Source: Campylobacteraceae bacterium (GTDB lineage Bacteria; Campylobacterota; Campylobacteria; Campylobacterales; Campylobacteraceae). From it: a DNA stretch of 10,755 bases. Shown here in pieces: positions 1 through 6,250 of the stretch (the first letter of the stretch is position 1; the number at the start of each line of letters is the position of its first letter). Position numbers and translations under genes: made by a program. The notes beneath the pieces are model-generated. The model ran no database searches. It was given only the letters and a program-made list of their open reading frames with translations, and had not been told where the DNA came from. The DNA lies in assembly GCA_031256525.1 (NCBI GenBank), contig JAIRQK010000067.1:1-10755 (forward strand), given 5' to 3'.

Positions 1-1538
1 ATACAAAAGGACAAGGAATAAAACAAGACTATAAAAAAGCATTTGAACTTTTCACAAAAGGTTGCGATAGTGGAGGAAGTGCTTCAACTTGTACCAATCT
101 TGGTGCTGCATATACAAAAGGATTGGGAGTAGAACAAGATTACAAAAAGGCTGTTGAACTTTACACAAAAGCTTGTGATGATGGAAACGATTATTCTTGT
201 TTTAACCTTGGTGATTTGTATCATAAAGGACAAGGCGTTGAACAGGACTACGAAAAAGCAACTGGATTTTACAAAAAAGGTTGCAATGGTGGATATTTTT
301 ATGCTTGCAAAGAACTTGGTGTTTTATACGCAAAAGATTGTGATAGTGGAGATGCTTCATCTTGTGGCGATCTTGGTTGTTTATATGAACGAGGACATGG
401 TGTTGAACAAAATCATAAAAAAGCAACTGAACTTTACACAAAAGCTTGTAATAGTGGAGTAGTTTTTGCTTGTACCAATCTTGGTCTTTTATATGTGGTT
501 GGACAAGAAATAAAACAAGACCATAAAAAAGCATTTGAATTTTTCACAAAAGGTTGTGATGGTGGAAATGCCCAATCTTGCAATGCCCTTAGTGTTTTAT
601 ATCAAAATGGACAAGGAGTAGAACAAGACTATAAAAAAGCATTTGAACTTTATACAAAAGCTCGTGATGATGGATATGCTTTAGCTCAAAATAGTCTTCT
701 TTATTTATATGAGACAGAAAAAGGAGTAAAACAGGATTATAAAAAAGCATTTGAACTTTACACAAAAGTTTGCGATGATGGAAATGCTTTAGCCTGTAAT
801 GACCTTGGTATTTTATATGAAAGAGGATTGGGAGTAGAACAAGACTATCAAAAAGCAATTGAACTTTACACAAAAGCTTGTGATGGTAGATATGCTCCAG
901 CTTGTTTGAACATTGGCGTTATGTACGAAAAGGGACAAGTAGTAAAACAAAACTATAAAAAAGCAGTTGAATTTTACACAAAAGGTTGCAATGATGGAAA
1001 TGCTTTAGCTTGTAATAATCTTGGTATGTTATGTTATAACGGACAAGGAGTAGAACAAGATAGTAAAAAAGCATTTGAATTTTTCACAAAAGGTTGTAAT
1101 GGTGGAGATGTTTTAGCTTGTACTAATCTTGGCTTTTTATATGATGAAGGACAAGGAGTAGAACAAGACTATAAAAAAGCATTTGAACTTTACACAAAAG
1201 GCTGTAGTGGTGGAAATGTTGTAGCTTGTACCAATCTCGGTATTTCATATAGGGAGGGACAAGGAGTAGAACAAGACTATAAAAAAACATTTGAACTTTT
1301 CACAAAATCTTGTAATAGTGGAGATAATTCAGCTTGCAATAATCTTGGTCTTTTATATGCAAAAGGACAAGGAGTAAAACAAAACTATAAAAAAGCATTT
1401 GAACTTTACACAAAAGCTTGTAGTGGTGGAGGAAGTGCTACAGCTTGTTATAATGTTGGTTATTCATATGCAAAAGGATTAGGAGTAAAACAAGATCGCA
1501 AAAAAGCTTGTTCTTTGGATAGAAGTTTTTGTAGGTAA
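1..1538 (+). CDS. Sel1-repeat (Hcp-like) cysteine-rich protein, 5'-truncated by window edge
   Basis: The frame is open from position 3 to the TAA at 1536-1538, so the start and any signal peptide lie outside the window. A TTG at 123 is internal to a repeat and is not a credible start. The protein is almost entirely 36-residue Sel1-like repeats (two short helices each) with consensus GQGVEQDYKKAFELYTK, then C-x7-C and NLGxLY. About 13 full or nearly full units are visible, plus one half unit and a short C-terminal cap (LGVKQDRKKAC...FCR). The paired cysteines match the Hcp family of Helicobacter/Campylobacter, where each pair forms an intra-repeat disulfide, so a periplasmic or secreted location is inferred. 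Sel1 proteins usually act as protein-binding scaffolds; the partner is unknown. Oddities, numbered from the TTG codon as residue 1: one repeat lacks both cysteines (R181/Q189), one unit is a half repeat (73-91), and C86 and C304 are extra cysteines. Some Hcp proteins bind penicillin, but nothing here shows that activity. Confidence 0.9.
   Translation, partial: TKGQGIKQDYKKAFELFTKGCDSGGSASTCTNLGAAYTKGLGVEQDYKKAVELYTKACDDGNDYSCFNLGDLYHKGQGVEQDYEKATGFYKKGCNGGYFYACKELGVLYAKDCDSGDASSCGDLGCLYERGHGVEQNHKKATELYTKACNSGVVFACTNLGLLYVVGQEIKQDHKKAFEFFTKGCDGGNAQSCNALSVLYQNGQGVEQDYKKAFELYTKARDDGYALAQNSLLYLYETEKGVKQDYKKAFELYTKVCDDGNALACNDLGILYERGLGVEQDYQKAIELYTKACDGRYAPACLNIGVMYEKGQVVKQNYKKAVEFYTKGCNDGNALACNNLGMLCYNGQGVEQDSKKAFEFFTKGCNGGDVLACTNLGFLYDEGQGVEQDYKKAFELYTKGCSGGNVVACTNLGISYREGQGVEQDYKKTFELFTKSCNSGDNSACNNLGLLYAKGQGVKQNYKKAFELYTKACSGGGSATACYNVGYSYAKGLGVKQDRKKACSLDRSFCR
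3..1538 (+). repeat. Tandem ~108-bp coding repeats encoding Sel1 units
   Basis: The DNA of this gene is a direct tandem array with a 108-bp period (36 codons). Units are strongly alike in the first half (GGACAAGGAGTAGAACAAGA followed by the KKAFELYTK codons) and vary in the second half. For example, 609-660 and 1149-1200 differ at one base in 52 and lie exactly 540 bp (five units) apart. Irregular units are the half unit at 339-395, the unit at 1368-1478 with one extra codon, and the first visible unit, which also has one extra residue between its cysteines. Such an array can gain or lose units in frame by recombination. Confidence 0.9.
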
Positions 1539-1558
1539 ATAAGTTTTTGCAATTTTAA

Positions 1559-1590
1559 TATATCTGCGTAGATTAATCTACGCCGATATA
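1559..1590. terminator. Near-perfect 32-bp palindrome between convergent genes, possible bidirectional terminator
   Basis: The core GCGTAGATTAATCTACGC (1566-1583) is a perfect palindrome. It extends outward through TATATC and GATATA to 1559 and 1590, with only the T1565/C1584 pair mismatched. It lies between the stop of the Sel1 gene (1538) and the stop of the aldehyde dehydrogenase gene (1603), so a shared terminator is the simplest reading. There is no U-tract directly after the stem on either strand, so it is not a textbook intrinsic terminator. A protein-binding dyad is the alternative. Confidence 0.5.
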
Positions 1591-1602
1591 GAGTAGCTTC
1601 TT

Positions 1603-3030
1603 TTAAAAAAGTATTGATTTTATCTCGCTAAACTCATCAAGTGAGTATTTTCCGCCCATTCTACCGATTCCAGACTGTTTCATTCCACCAAAAGGAGGAT
1701 ATGGTGCAGGAGAACTCGCCCTGTTTATCAAAACTCTTCCGCTTTTTATATTTTTTGCAAAATGGAGTGCTTTTTTGTCATCATTTGTAAAAATATAAGC
1801 AGACAGACCAAACTCCGTATTATTTGCTATCTCAACTGCTTCATCTTCACTTTCATAACTTAAAACAGATAAAACAGGACCAAATATCTCCTCTTTTACG
1901 ATTTTATAGTTTTGATGTTCGCACACAAAAATAGTTGGTTTTACAAAATAACCTCTATCAAAACCCTCCATCTTTTCAGCTCCACCACAAAGAAGTTTCG
2001 CTCCCTCATCAATCCCGCTTTGTATGTAAGTTTGTACATTTTTATATTGTTTCTCGTTTATCATCGGTCCAATTTTTACACTCTCATCTGAGGGGTCTCC
2101 AATCTTTAACTTTTTGATATTTTCTACTAAAAGTTTCTCTACTTCTTGTAGTTTTGACTTTGGAACGATAAGTCTGCTTCCTGCATGACACGCTTGACCA
2201 CTGTTGCTAAAAGCAACATCAATCACTTTTGGTATAACTTCTTCCAAAGAAACATCTTCTAAAATTATGCTTGGTGATTTTCCTCCAAGCTCTAAAACTA
2301 TCCTTTTTATGGTTTTAGAGGCATTTTTGTATATTTTTTTGCCGGTATTTGAACTTCCAATAAATGAAATAGCGTCTATCTCTTCACTTTTTGTAAGCAT
2401 TTCACCTATAGTCTCGCCCGTTCCATTTACAACATTTATGACGCCTTTTGGGATATTTGCTCTATCTAAGCACTCCAAAAATAGCTCAGTCTCAAGAGCG
2501 TTAAATTCGCTTGGTTTTATAACCAAAGTGCAACCCATAGCAATCGCAGGAGCGATATTTCCACAAAGGTGTGCATAAGTAGCATTCCACGGGATAATAA
2601 CCCCAATAACTCCAACTCCTTCTCTTAAAGTCAAAGAGAACTCATCTCTTTTTTCGTACTCATACTCATCTATAATTTTCTGCATTTCCAAAAAAAGGTT
2701 GATAGCGTTTTTTGTTCTTCTTTTTGTTGTATTTATCGGTGCGCCATATTCGATAGTTGCGATTTTGTTTAGTTCATTTTCTTTTTTTATAAGCTCGTTG
2801 TAGATATTTTGCAAAATCTCTTTTCTCTCTTTTAGTGATGTTTTAGAGAAAGTAGCAAGTGTCTCTTTTGCAGCGAAGAGAGCATTTTTTATATCGTTTT
2901 TTGTTCCAAGATATAGTTTTGCGATATTCTCTTCATTGGTTGGATTTTTAAGAATTATAAACTTTTTTGAGCTTGTTTTTACAAATTTTCCATTTATATA
3001 GTTTTTATTTATCGTTTTCATAAAGTGCAT
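1603..3030 (-). CDS. NAD(P)-dependent aldehyde dehydrogenase family protein
   Basis: This 475-aa protein has the usual length of the ALDH superfamily, which oxidises aldehydes to carboxylic acids in the cytoplasm. Visible motifs are PWN with the oxyanion-hole Asn149, IKPSE with Lys172, the Rossmann-type GSSNTG at 225-230, the general base Glu247 in LELGG, the nucleophile Cys281 in SNSGQAC, EEIFGPV at 380-386, and the C-terminal PFGGMKQSGIGR. All catalytic residues are present, so it should be active; the substrate cannot be read from the sequence. The ATG at 3030 is chosen because AAAGGA (3035-3040) lies 4 bases upstream; the ATG at 3021 would be too far from it. The gene starts 33 bases after the nth stop on the same strand with no obvious promoter between, so it is probably co-transcribed with nth. 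It ends facing the Sel1 gene. Confidence 0.93.
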   Translation of the reverse strand: MHFMKTINKNYINGKFVKTSSKKFIILKNPTNEENIAKLYLGTKNDIKNALFAAKETLATFSKTSLKERKEILQNIYNELIKKENELNKIATIEYGAPINTTKRRTKNAINLFLEMQKIIDEYEYEKRDEFSLTLREGVGVIGVIIPWNATYAHLCGNIAPAIAMGCTLVIKPSEFNALETELFLECLDRANIPKGVINVVNGTGETIGEMLTKSEEIDAISFIGSSNTGKKIYKNASKTIKRIVLELGGKSPSIILEDVSLEEVIPKVIDVAFSNSGQACHAGSRLIVPKSKLQEVEKLLVENIKKLKIGDPSDESVKIGPMINEKQYKNVQTYIQSGIDEGAKLLCGGAEKMEGFDRGYFVKPTIFVCEHQNYKIVKEEIFGPVLSVLSYESEDEAVEIANNTEFGLSAYIFTNDDKKALHFAKNIKSGRVLINRASSPAPYPPFGGMKQSGIGRMGGKYSLDEFSEIKSILF

Positions 3031-3063
3031 TTTATCCTTTTATATGTGAAACTTTAATGATAT

Positions 3064-3711
3064 CTATTTTGCTTTATAACTTTTTTTACTTTTGCAAAAA
3101 TTTTGCAAAAAACATTTTTCATCGCACTTTGGGTTTTTAGCTGTGCATATATATCTTCCAAATAAAACCAATGCTTGATGTAAAGAGGAGAGTTCCGTTT
3201 TAAATTTTCTTACCAAATCCTTCTCTGTTTCAGTAACATTTTTTGCATTTGACAAACCAAGTCTATGCGATGTTCTAAAAACATGAGTATCAACTGCCAT
3301 TAGATTCGCATTATCGTACTCTATCAAAACTACATGAGCGGTTTTTTGTCCAACTCCAGCTAAACTGATTAATTTTTTCTCATCAAGCGGGATTTCGCCG
3401 CCAAAATCTTCAACAACACTTTTTGCCATTTTTATAAGATTTTGTGCTTTGTTGTTAAAAAAAGAGCAACTTTGAATGTACAGTTTTAAAGACTCCAAAT
3501 TGGCATTAGATAAAGCTTGTATGTTTGGATAGGCTTTAAAAAGCTCGGGAGTTATGATATTAACTCTTTTGTCTGTGCATTGTGCAGAGAGCATTACACA
3601 AACTAATAGCTCGTACAAATCATTATATTTTAATTCTGTTTTTGCATTTTTATAGTTTTTTAACAACAACTCTTTTATAGCGATAATCTCTTCTTTTGTA
3701 CTCTGTTTCAA
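3064..3711 (-). CDS. nth: Endonuclease III (DNA glycosylase/AP lyase)
   Basis: This 215-aa protein removes oxidised pyrimidines from DNA and cleaves the abasic site in base-excision repair. Visible features are LSAQCTD (41-47) with the conserved Gln, the helix-hairpin-helix LAGVGQKTA with catalytic Lys123, VDTH with catalytic Asp141, and a C-terminal [4Fe-4S] cysteine set C189, C196, C200, C206. The spacing is C-x6-C-x3-C-x5-C, one residue longer in the middle than the C-x6-C-x2-C-x5-C of E. coli Nth. The start is TTG at 3711: no ATG occurs near the N-terminus, the homology begins just after it, and AAAAAGG lies 8 bases upstream. It is divergent from peb4, an arrangement also known in Campylobacter, and is followed closely by the aldehyde dehydrogenase gene. 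Confidence 0.95.
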   Translation of the reverse strand: MKQSTKEEIIAIKELLLKNYKNAKTELKYNDLYELLVCVMLSAQCTDKRVNIITPELFKAYPNIQALSNANLESLKLYIQSCSFFNNKAQNLIKMAKSVVEDFGGEIPLDEKKLISLAGVGQKTAHVVLIEYDNANLMAVDTHVFRTSHRLGLSNAKNVTETEKDLVRKFKTELSSLHQALVLFGRYICTAKNPKCDEKCFLQNFCKSKKSYKAK

Positions 3712-3719
3712 TAAATTTG

Positions 3720-3726
3720 CCTTTTT
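3720..3726 (-). promoter_or_regulatory. Ribosome binding site for nth (supports TTG start)
   Basis: On the minus strand the sequence AAAAAGG lies 8 bases before the TTG at 3711. This is the best Shine-Dalgarno match near the 5' end of nth, and no ATG is available. It is therefore the deciding evidence for the TTG start. Confidence 0.7.
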
Positions 3727-3741
3727 AAATTTAAAATCGAA

Positions 3742-3750
3742 ATTATAGCA
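3742..3750 (-). promoter_or_regulatory. Predicted extended -10 promoter for nth
   Basis: The minus strand reads TGCTATAAT, a perfect extended -10 element (TGnTATAAT), about 30 bases upstream of the nth start codon. No good TTGACA-like -35 is seen at 17 bases. That is normal for the main sigma factor of Campylobacter, which relies on the extended -10 and a T-rich upstream region. Confidence 0.65.
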
Positions 3751-3768
3751 AATAAAGAGTAGTTTTAA

Positions 3769-3797
3769 TTGATTTGTTAACTATGCTCTTATATAAT
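3769..3797 (+). promoter_or_regulatory. Predicted sigma-70 promoter for peb4-fbaA
   Basis: TTGATT (3769-3774), a 17-base spacer and a perfect TATAAT (3792-3797) lie 45 bases upstream of the peb4 ATG. A second TATAAT at 3817-3822 has a poorer -35 region and may be an alternative start. The promoter overlaps the region upstream of nth, so the two divergent promoters share about 50 bp and may influence each other. Confidence 0.6.
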
Positions 3798-3841
3798 TAC
3801 ATTTCTTGTAACAAAATATAATTCTTCTAAAAAGGAAAACG

Positions 3842-4654
3842 ATGAAAAAAATAGTTATGGGCGCTTTAGCCTTAGGAACCGCAGTTAGTCTAAATGCAGC
3901 AATTTTAGCTACAGTAAATGGTCAAGATGTAACCAGTGAAGATGTAGCTATCTTACTTCGTGCAATGCCCGGAGCAAATTATGATGCACTTTCAGCTGAA
4001 CAAAAACAGCAAGTTTTAGATCAAGCTATTGATAGAAAACTTTTAATGGAACACGCTGTAAATAGTGGTGTTCAAAATAGTGATGAGTACAAAAAGGCGT
4101 TGGAGAGCATAAAAAAAGAGATGGCTTTAGAGATATGGATGAAGAATGGATTTGACAAGATAACCATTTCTGATGCTGCTGCTAAAAAGTTTTATGATGA
4201 AAATGCAGAAAATTTTGTACAGCCAGAGAGAGTTAGAGCTAGACATATTTTAGTTGAAAATGAAGCAGAAGCTAAAAATATCATCAAAGAGCTTGGAAGT
4301 TTAAAGGGCGACAAATTGACAGAAAAATTTTCTGAATTAGCAAGAAAAAACTCAAAAGATCCGGGCGGACAAAGTGGTGGTGATCTTGGTTGGTTCTCTA
4401 AAAATCAAATGGTAAAACCTTTTGCAGACTCTGCGTTTGCTCTTAAAAAAGGAGATTTTTCAAAAGCTCCAGTTAAAACACAGTTTGGCTACCATGTAAT
4501 TTTAGTTGAAGATAAACAAGCATCTCAAAAAGTTAATTTTGATGAAGCAAAAGGGAACATAAAAGGAATGCTTCAAGCAGAAGAGTTCAAGAAAAATGTA
4601 ACTTCAGAAGTTAAAAAGATTAGAGATAAAGCGAAAATCAATATTAAAAAATAG
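3842..4654 (+). CDS. peb4: Periplasmic peptidyl-prolyl cis-trans isomerase / chaperone, PEB4 (Cbf2) type
   Basis: This 270-aa exported protein has a signal peptide (MKK, hydrophobic 5-17) with a likely cleavage after SLNA at residue 19. Residues 20-125 form a SurA-like helical chaperone domain, and 131-225 are a parvulin PpiC domain with RARHILV, GGDLGWF and FGYHVILVED. The C-terminal tail is lysine-rich. PEB4/Cbf2 proteins help fold outer-membrane proteins in the periplasm and affect adhesion and biofilm formation in Campylobacter. The start is supported by AAGGA at 3832-3836, five bases before the ATG. It is the first gene of a two-gene unit, with fbaA 14 bases downstream, which matches the peb4-fba order of Campylobacter. 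The family call is firm; whether isomerase activity or chaperoning matters more cannot be seen. Confidence 0.93.
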   Translation: MKKIVMGALALGTAVSLNAAILATVNGQDVTSEDVAILLRAMPGANYDALSAEQKQQVLDQAIDRKLLMEHAVNSGVQNSDEYKKALESIKKEMALEIWMKNGFDKITISDAAAKKFYDENAENFVQPERVRARHILVENEAEAKNIIKELGSLKGDKLTEKFSELARKNSKDPGGQSGGDLGWFSKNQMVKPFADSAFALKKGDFSKAPVKTQFGYHVILVEDKQASQKVNFDEAKGNIKGMLQAEEFKKNVTSEVKKIRDKAKINIKK

Positions 4655-4668
4655 AGTTAAGGAAGATA

Positions 4669-5748
4669 ATGCAACTTTCTAAAGCAATTGATGTAGTTGG
4701 TACTGGTGTTATTAGTGGCGAAAATGTCTATAAACTTTTTGCACTTGCAAAGGCACAAAACTTTGCTATTCCCGCTGTTAATGTTGTAGGAATTAACTCT
4801 ATTAATGCAGCACTTGAGGCAGCAAAACAGGTAAATTCGCCAATAATTATTCAGTTTTCAAACGGTGGTGGAGAGTTTATCGCTGGTAAGGGCTTGAAAA
4901 GCGATAAAAGTGCAATACTTGGTACAATTTCTGGTGCACAACATACTCATCTTTTAGCAAAAGAGTATGGGATACCAGTTATTTTGCATACCGACCACGC
5001 TGCAAGAAAACTACTTCCTTGGATAGATGCTCTTTTGGAGGCTGGAGAGGAGTTTTATAAAATTCATAAAAAACCTCTTTTTAGCTCGCATATGCTTGAC
5101 TTGTCAGAAGAGCCTCTAAAAGAGAATATCGCTACTTGTGTAGAGTATCTGAAAAGAATGAGTAAAATTGATATGACTCTTGAAATAGAAATCGGAGTAA
5201 CTGGTGGCGAAGAGGATGGCGTTGATAATACAGGCGTTGATAACGCACTTTTGTATACTCAGCCAGAAGATGTAGCGTATGCATACGAAGAGCTTTCAAA
5301 AGTGAGTAAAAACTTTACAATTGCCGCATCATTTGGAAATGTTCATGGCGTTTATAAGCCCGGAAATGTTGTTTTAGCTCCAAAAATTTTGAAAAATTCC
5401 CAAGAGCATATAAGAGAAAAATTTTCTCTAAGCGAAGAGAGACCAGTGGATTTTGTTTTTCACGGAGGCTCTGGCTCGACATTAGAAGAGATAAGAGAAG
5501 CTGTGAGTTATGGCGTAGTTAAAATGAATATAGACACAGATACTCAATGGGCTTTTTGGGACGGAATGCGTAAATATATAAGCAAATACAGTGCATATTT
5601 AAATTCCCAAATTGGCAATCCAGAAGGCGAAGATAAGCCAAATAAAAAATATTATGACCCACGAAAAATACTTCGAGAGGGCGAAGTTTCAATGTGCGAA
5701 AGAATAAAAGTAGCTTTTTCAGACCTGAACTGTATAGATAGAAACTGA
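4669..5748 (+). CDS. fbaA: Class II fructose-bisphosphate aldolase
   Basis: This 359-aa protein has the same length as E. coli FbaA. It is the zinc-dependent enzyme that interconverts fructose 1,6-bisphosphate with glyceraldehyde 3-phosphate and dihydroxyacetone phosphate. Metal and active-site residues are visible: Asp109 and His110 in HTDHAA, Glu174 in EIEIGVTGGEEDG, His226 in GNVHGVYKPGN and His265 in FHGGSGS, plus the NIDTDTQWAFWDG segment (287-299). In a campylobacterotan it probably works largely in gluconeogenesis (inference). The ATG at 4669 is preceded by AAGGA at 4659-4663. It follows peb4 by 14 bases and should share its promoter. The hairpin at 5763-5793 lies just after its stop. 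Confidence 0.97.
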   Translation: MQLSKAIDVVGTGVISGENVYKLFALAKAQNFAIPAVNVVGINSINAALEAAKQVNSPIIIQFSNGGGEFIAGKGLKSDKSAILGTISGAQHTHLLAKEYGIPVILHTDHAARKLLPWIDALLEAGEEFYKIHKKPLFSSHMLDLSEEPLKENIATCVEYLKRMSKIDMTLEIEIGVTGGEEDGVDNTGVDNALLYTQPEDVAYAYEELSKVSKNFTIAASFGNVHGVYKPGNVVLAPKILKNSQEHIREKFSLSEERPVDFVFHGGSGSTLEEIREAVSYGVVKMNIDTDTQWAFWDGMRKYISKYSAYLNSQIGNPEGEDKPNKKYYDPRKILREGEVSMCERIKVAFSDLNCIDRN

Positions 5749-5762
5749 TTTATATAAAGTCC

Positions 5763-5793
5763 TATGAAATGGCATTTTAAGTGCCATTTCATA
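5763..5793 (+). terminator. Strong hairpin after fbaA, possible terminator or attenuator
   Basis: TATGAAATGGCA (5763-5774) and TGCCATTTCATA (5782-5793) form a perfect 12-bp stem with a 7-base loop. It starts 15 bases after the fbaA stop. No run of T follows, so a Rho-independent terminator is not proven. The stem ends only eight bases before the ribosome-binding site of the next gene, so it could also modulate read-through or 3'-end stability. Confidence 0.55.
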
Positions 5794-5810
5794 TATGGTA
5801 AAGAGGATTG

Positions 5811-6239
5811 ATGAACTATTTAAAGTATACTGGTTTGTTTTTTGCTATATTTTTTGTGCTTAGTTCTGTAGGTGTTGCTGTTGTGGGTGGTAGTGACATT
5901 GTTGTTGTCATTACGTTAGTGATTACATCAGTAATCATTGCAGATATGATTATAAAATCAAATAATAGAGTTATGACATCTAGTGAAATTGTAAAATATA
6001 CTCTATGCTTTTCTATAGCAACCGTAATGGTTGCGATGGTGCTTTTTGCAACGCTATTATCAGAAAATTATGGTCTATCTCATTATTTTGCGACGTCTCA
6101 TTTATTTATTGGTGTGGTTATTGTGGTTATTATTGTATTGCTTCCAGTTTCAATCTCAATGTTTTTAGTAAATAAATATTTCAAAAATAAATACAAAAAT
6201 GGATATATCAATACTCCTGTTTTACAAAAAAAATATTAA
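5811..6239 (+). CDS. Small four-helix membrane protein, copy 1 of a tandem pair
   Basis: This 142-aa hydrophobic protein has four likely transmembrane segments, near residues 7-27, 29-48, 63-84 and 98-120. A polar loop SNNRVMTSSEIVKY lies between helices 2 and 3, and the C-terminal tail is Lys-rich (NKYFKNKYKNG), probably cytoplasmic. The pattern, with an Arg-x-x-T/S-x-x-E motif after helix 2, resembles small membrane proteins annotated as the ABZJ_00895 family; this is from memory and function is unknown. The ATG at 5811 is preferred to the TTG at 5808 because AGAGG (5802-5806) would nearly touch the TTG. It is followed by a diverged copy of itself in another frame. Its own 3' end is an A8 tract (6226-6233) and the TAT TAA stop. 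Confidence 0.8.
   Translation: MNYLKYTGLFFAIFFVLSSVGVAVVGGSDIVVVITLVITSVIIADMIIKSNNRVMTSSEIVKYTLCFSIATVMVAMVLFATLLSENYGLSHYFATSHLFIGVVIVVIIVLLPVSISMFLVNKYFKNKYKNGYINTPVLQKKY
6226..6233 (+). other. A8 homopolymer at the end of copy 1, candidate slippage site
   Basis: Eight consecutive A residues end four bases before the last base of the copy 1 coding frame is followed by its TAA stop (6237-6239). A slip adding one A to the transcript, or a -1 ribosomal slip on AAA AAA, would bypass the stop. It would enter the frame of copy 2 at ATA TTA AAG, giving one fused protein of about 271 aa. A-tracts of this length are known sites of transcriptional slippage in AT-rich bacteria. No downstream stimulatory structure was evident by eye. 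Confidence 0.35.
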
Positions 6240-6250
6240 AGTACACTAGT

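Noticed and set aside
123..125. TTG as a genuine start of the Sel1 gene
   Set aside because: The frame is open upstream to position 3 and encodes another complete Sel1 unit, so the TTG is an internal Leu codon.
154..873. Open frames in other frames and on the opposite strand within the Sel1 gene
   Set aside because: They mirror the repeat structure of the gene (repetitive His/Leu/Lys-rich translations), have no ribosome sites and are shadows of the Sel1 frame.
3..1538. Regular repeats that could suggest a CRISPR or satellite array
   Set aside because: The period is 108 bp with an open reading frame throughout and a clear 36-residue Sel1 protein pattern; there are no unique spacers between short palindromic repeats.
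1935..2578. Plus-strand open frames inside the aldehyde dehydrogenase gene
   Set aside because: They lie antisense to a full-length, motif-complete enzyme and show no recognisable protein features.
3712..3841. Possible riboswitch or small RNA in the nth-peb4 intergenic region
   Set aside because: The 130 bases are explained by two promoters and ribosome sites; I saw no strong stem or known riboswitch core.
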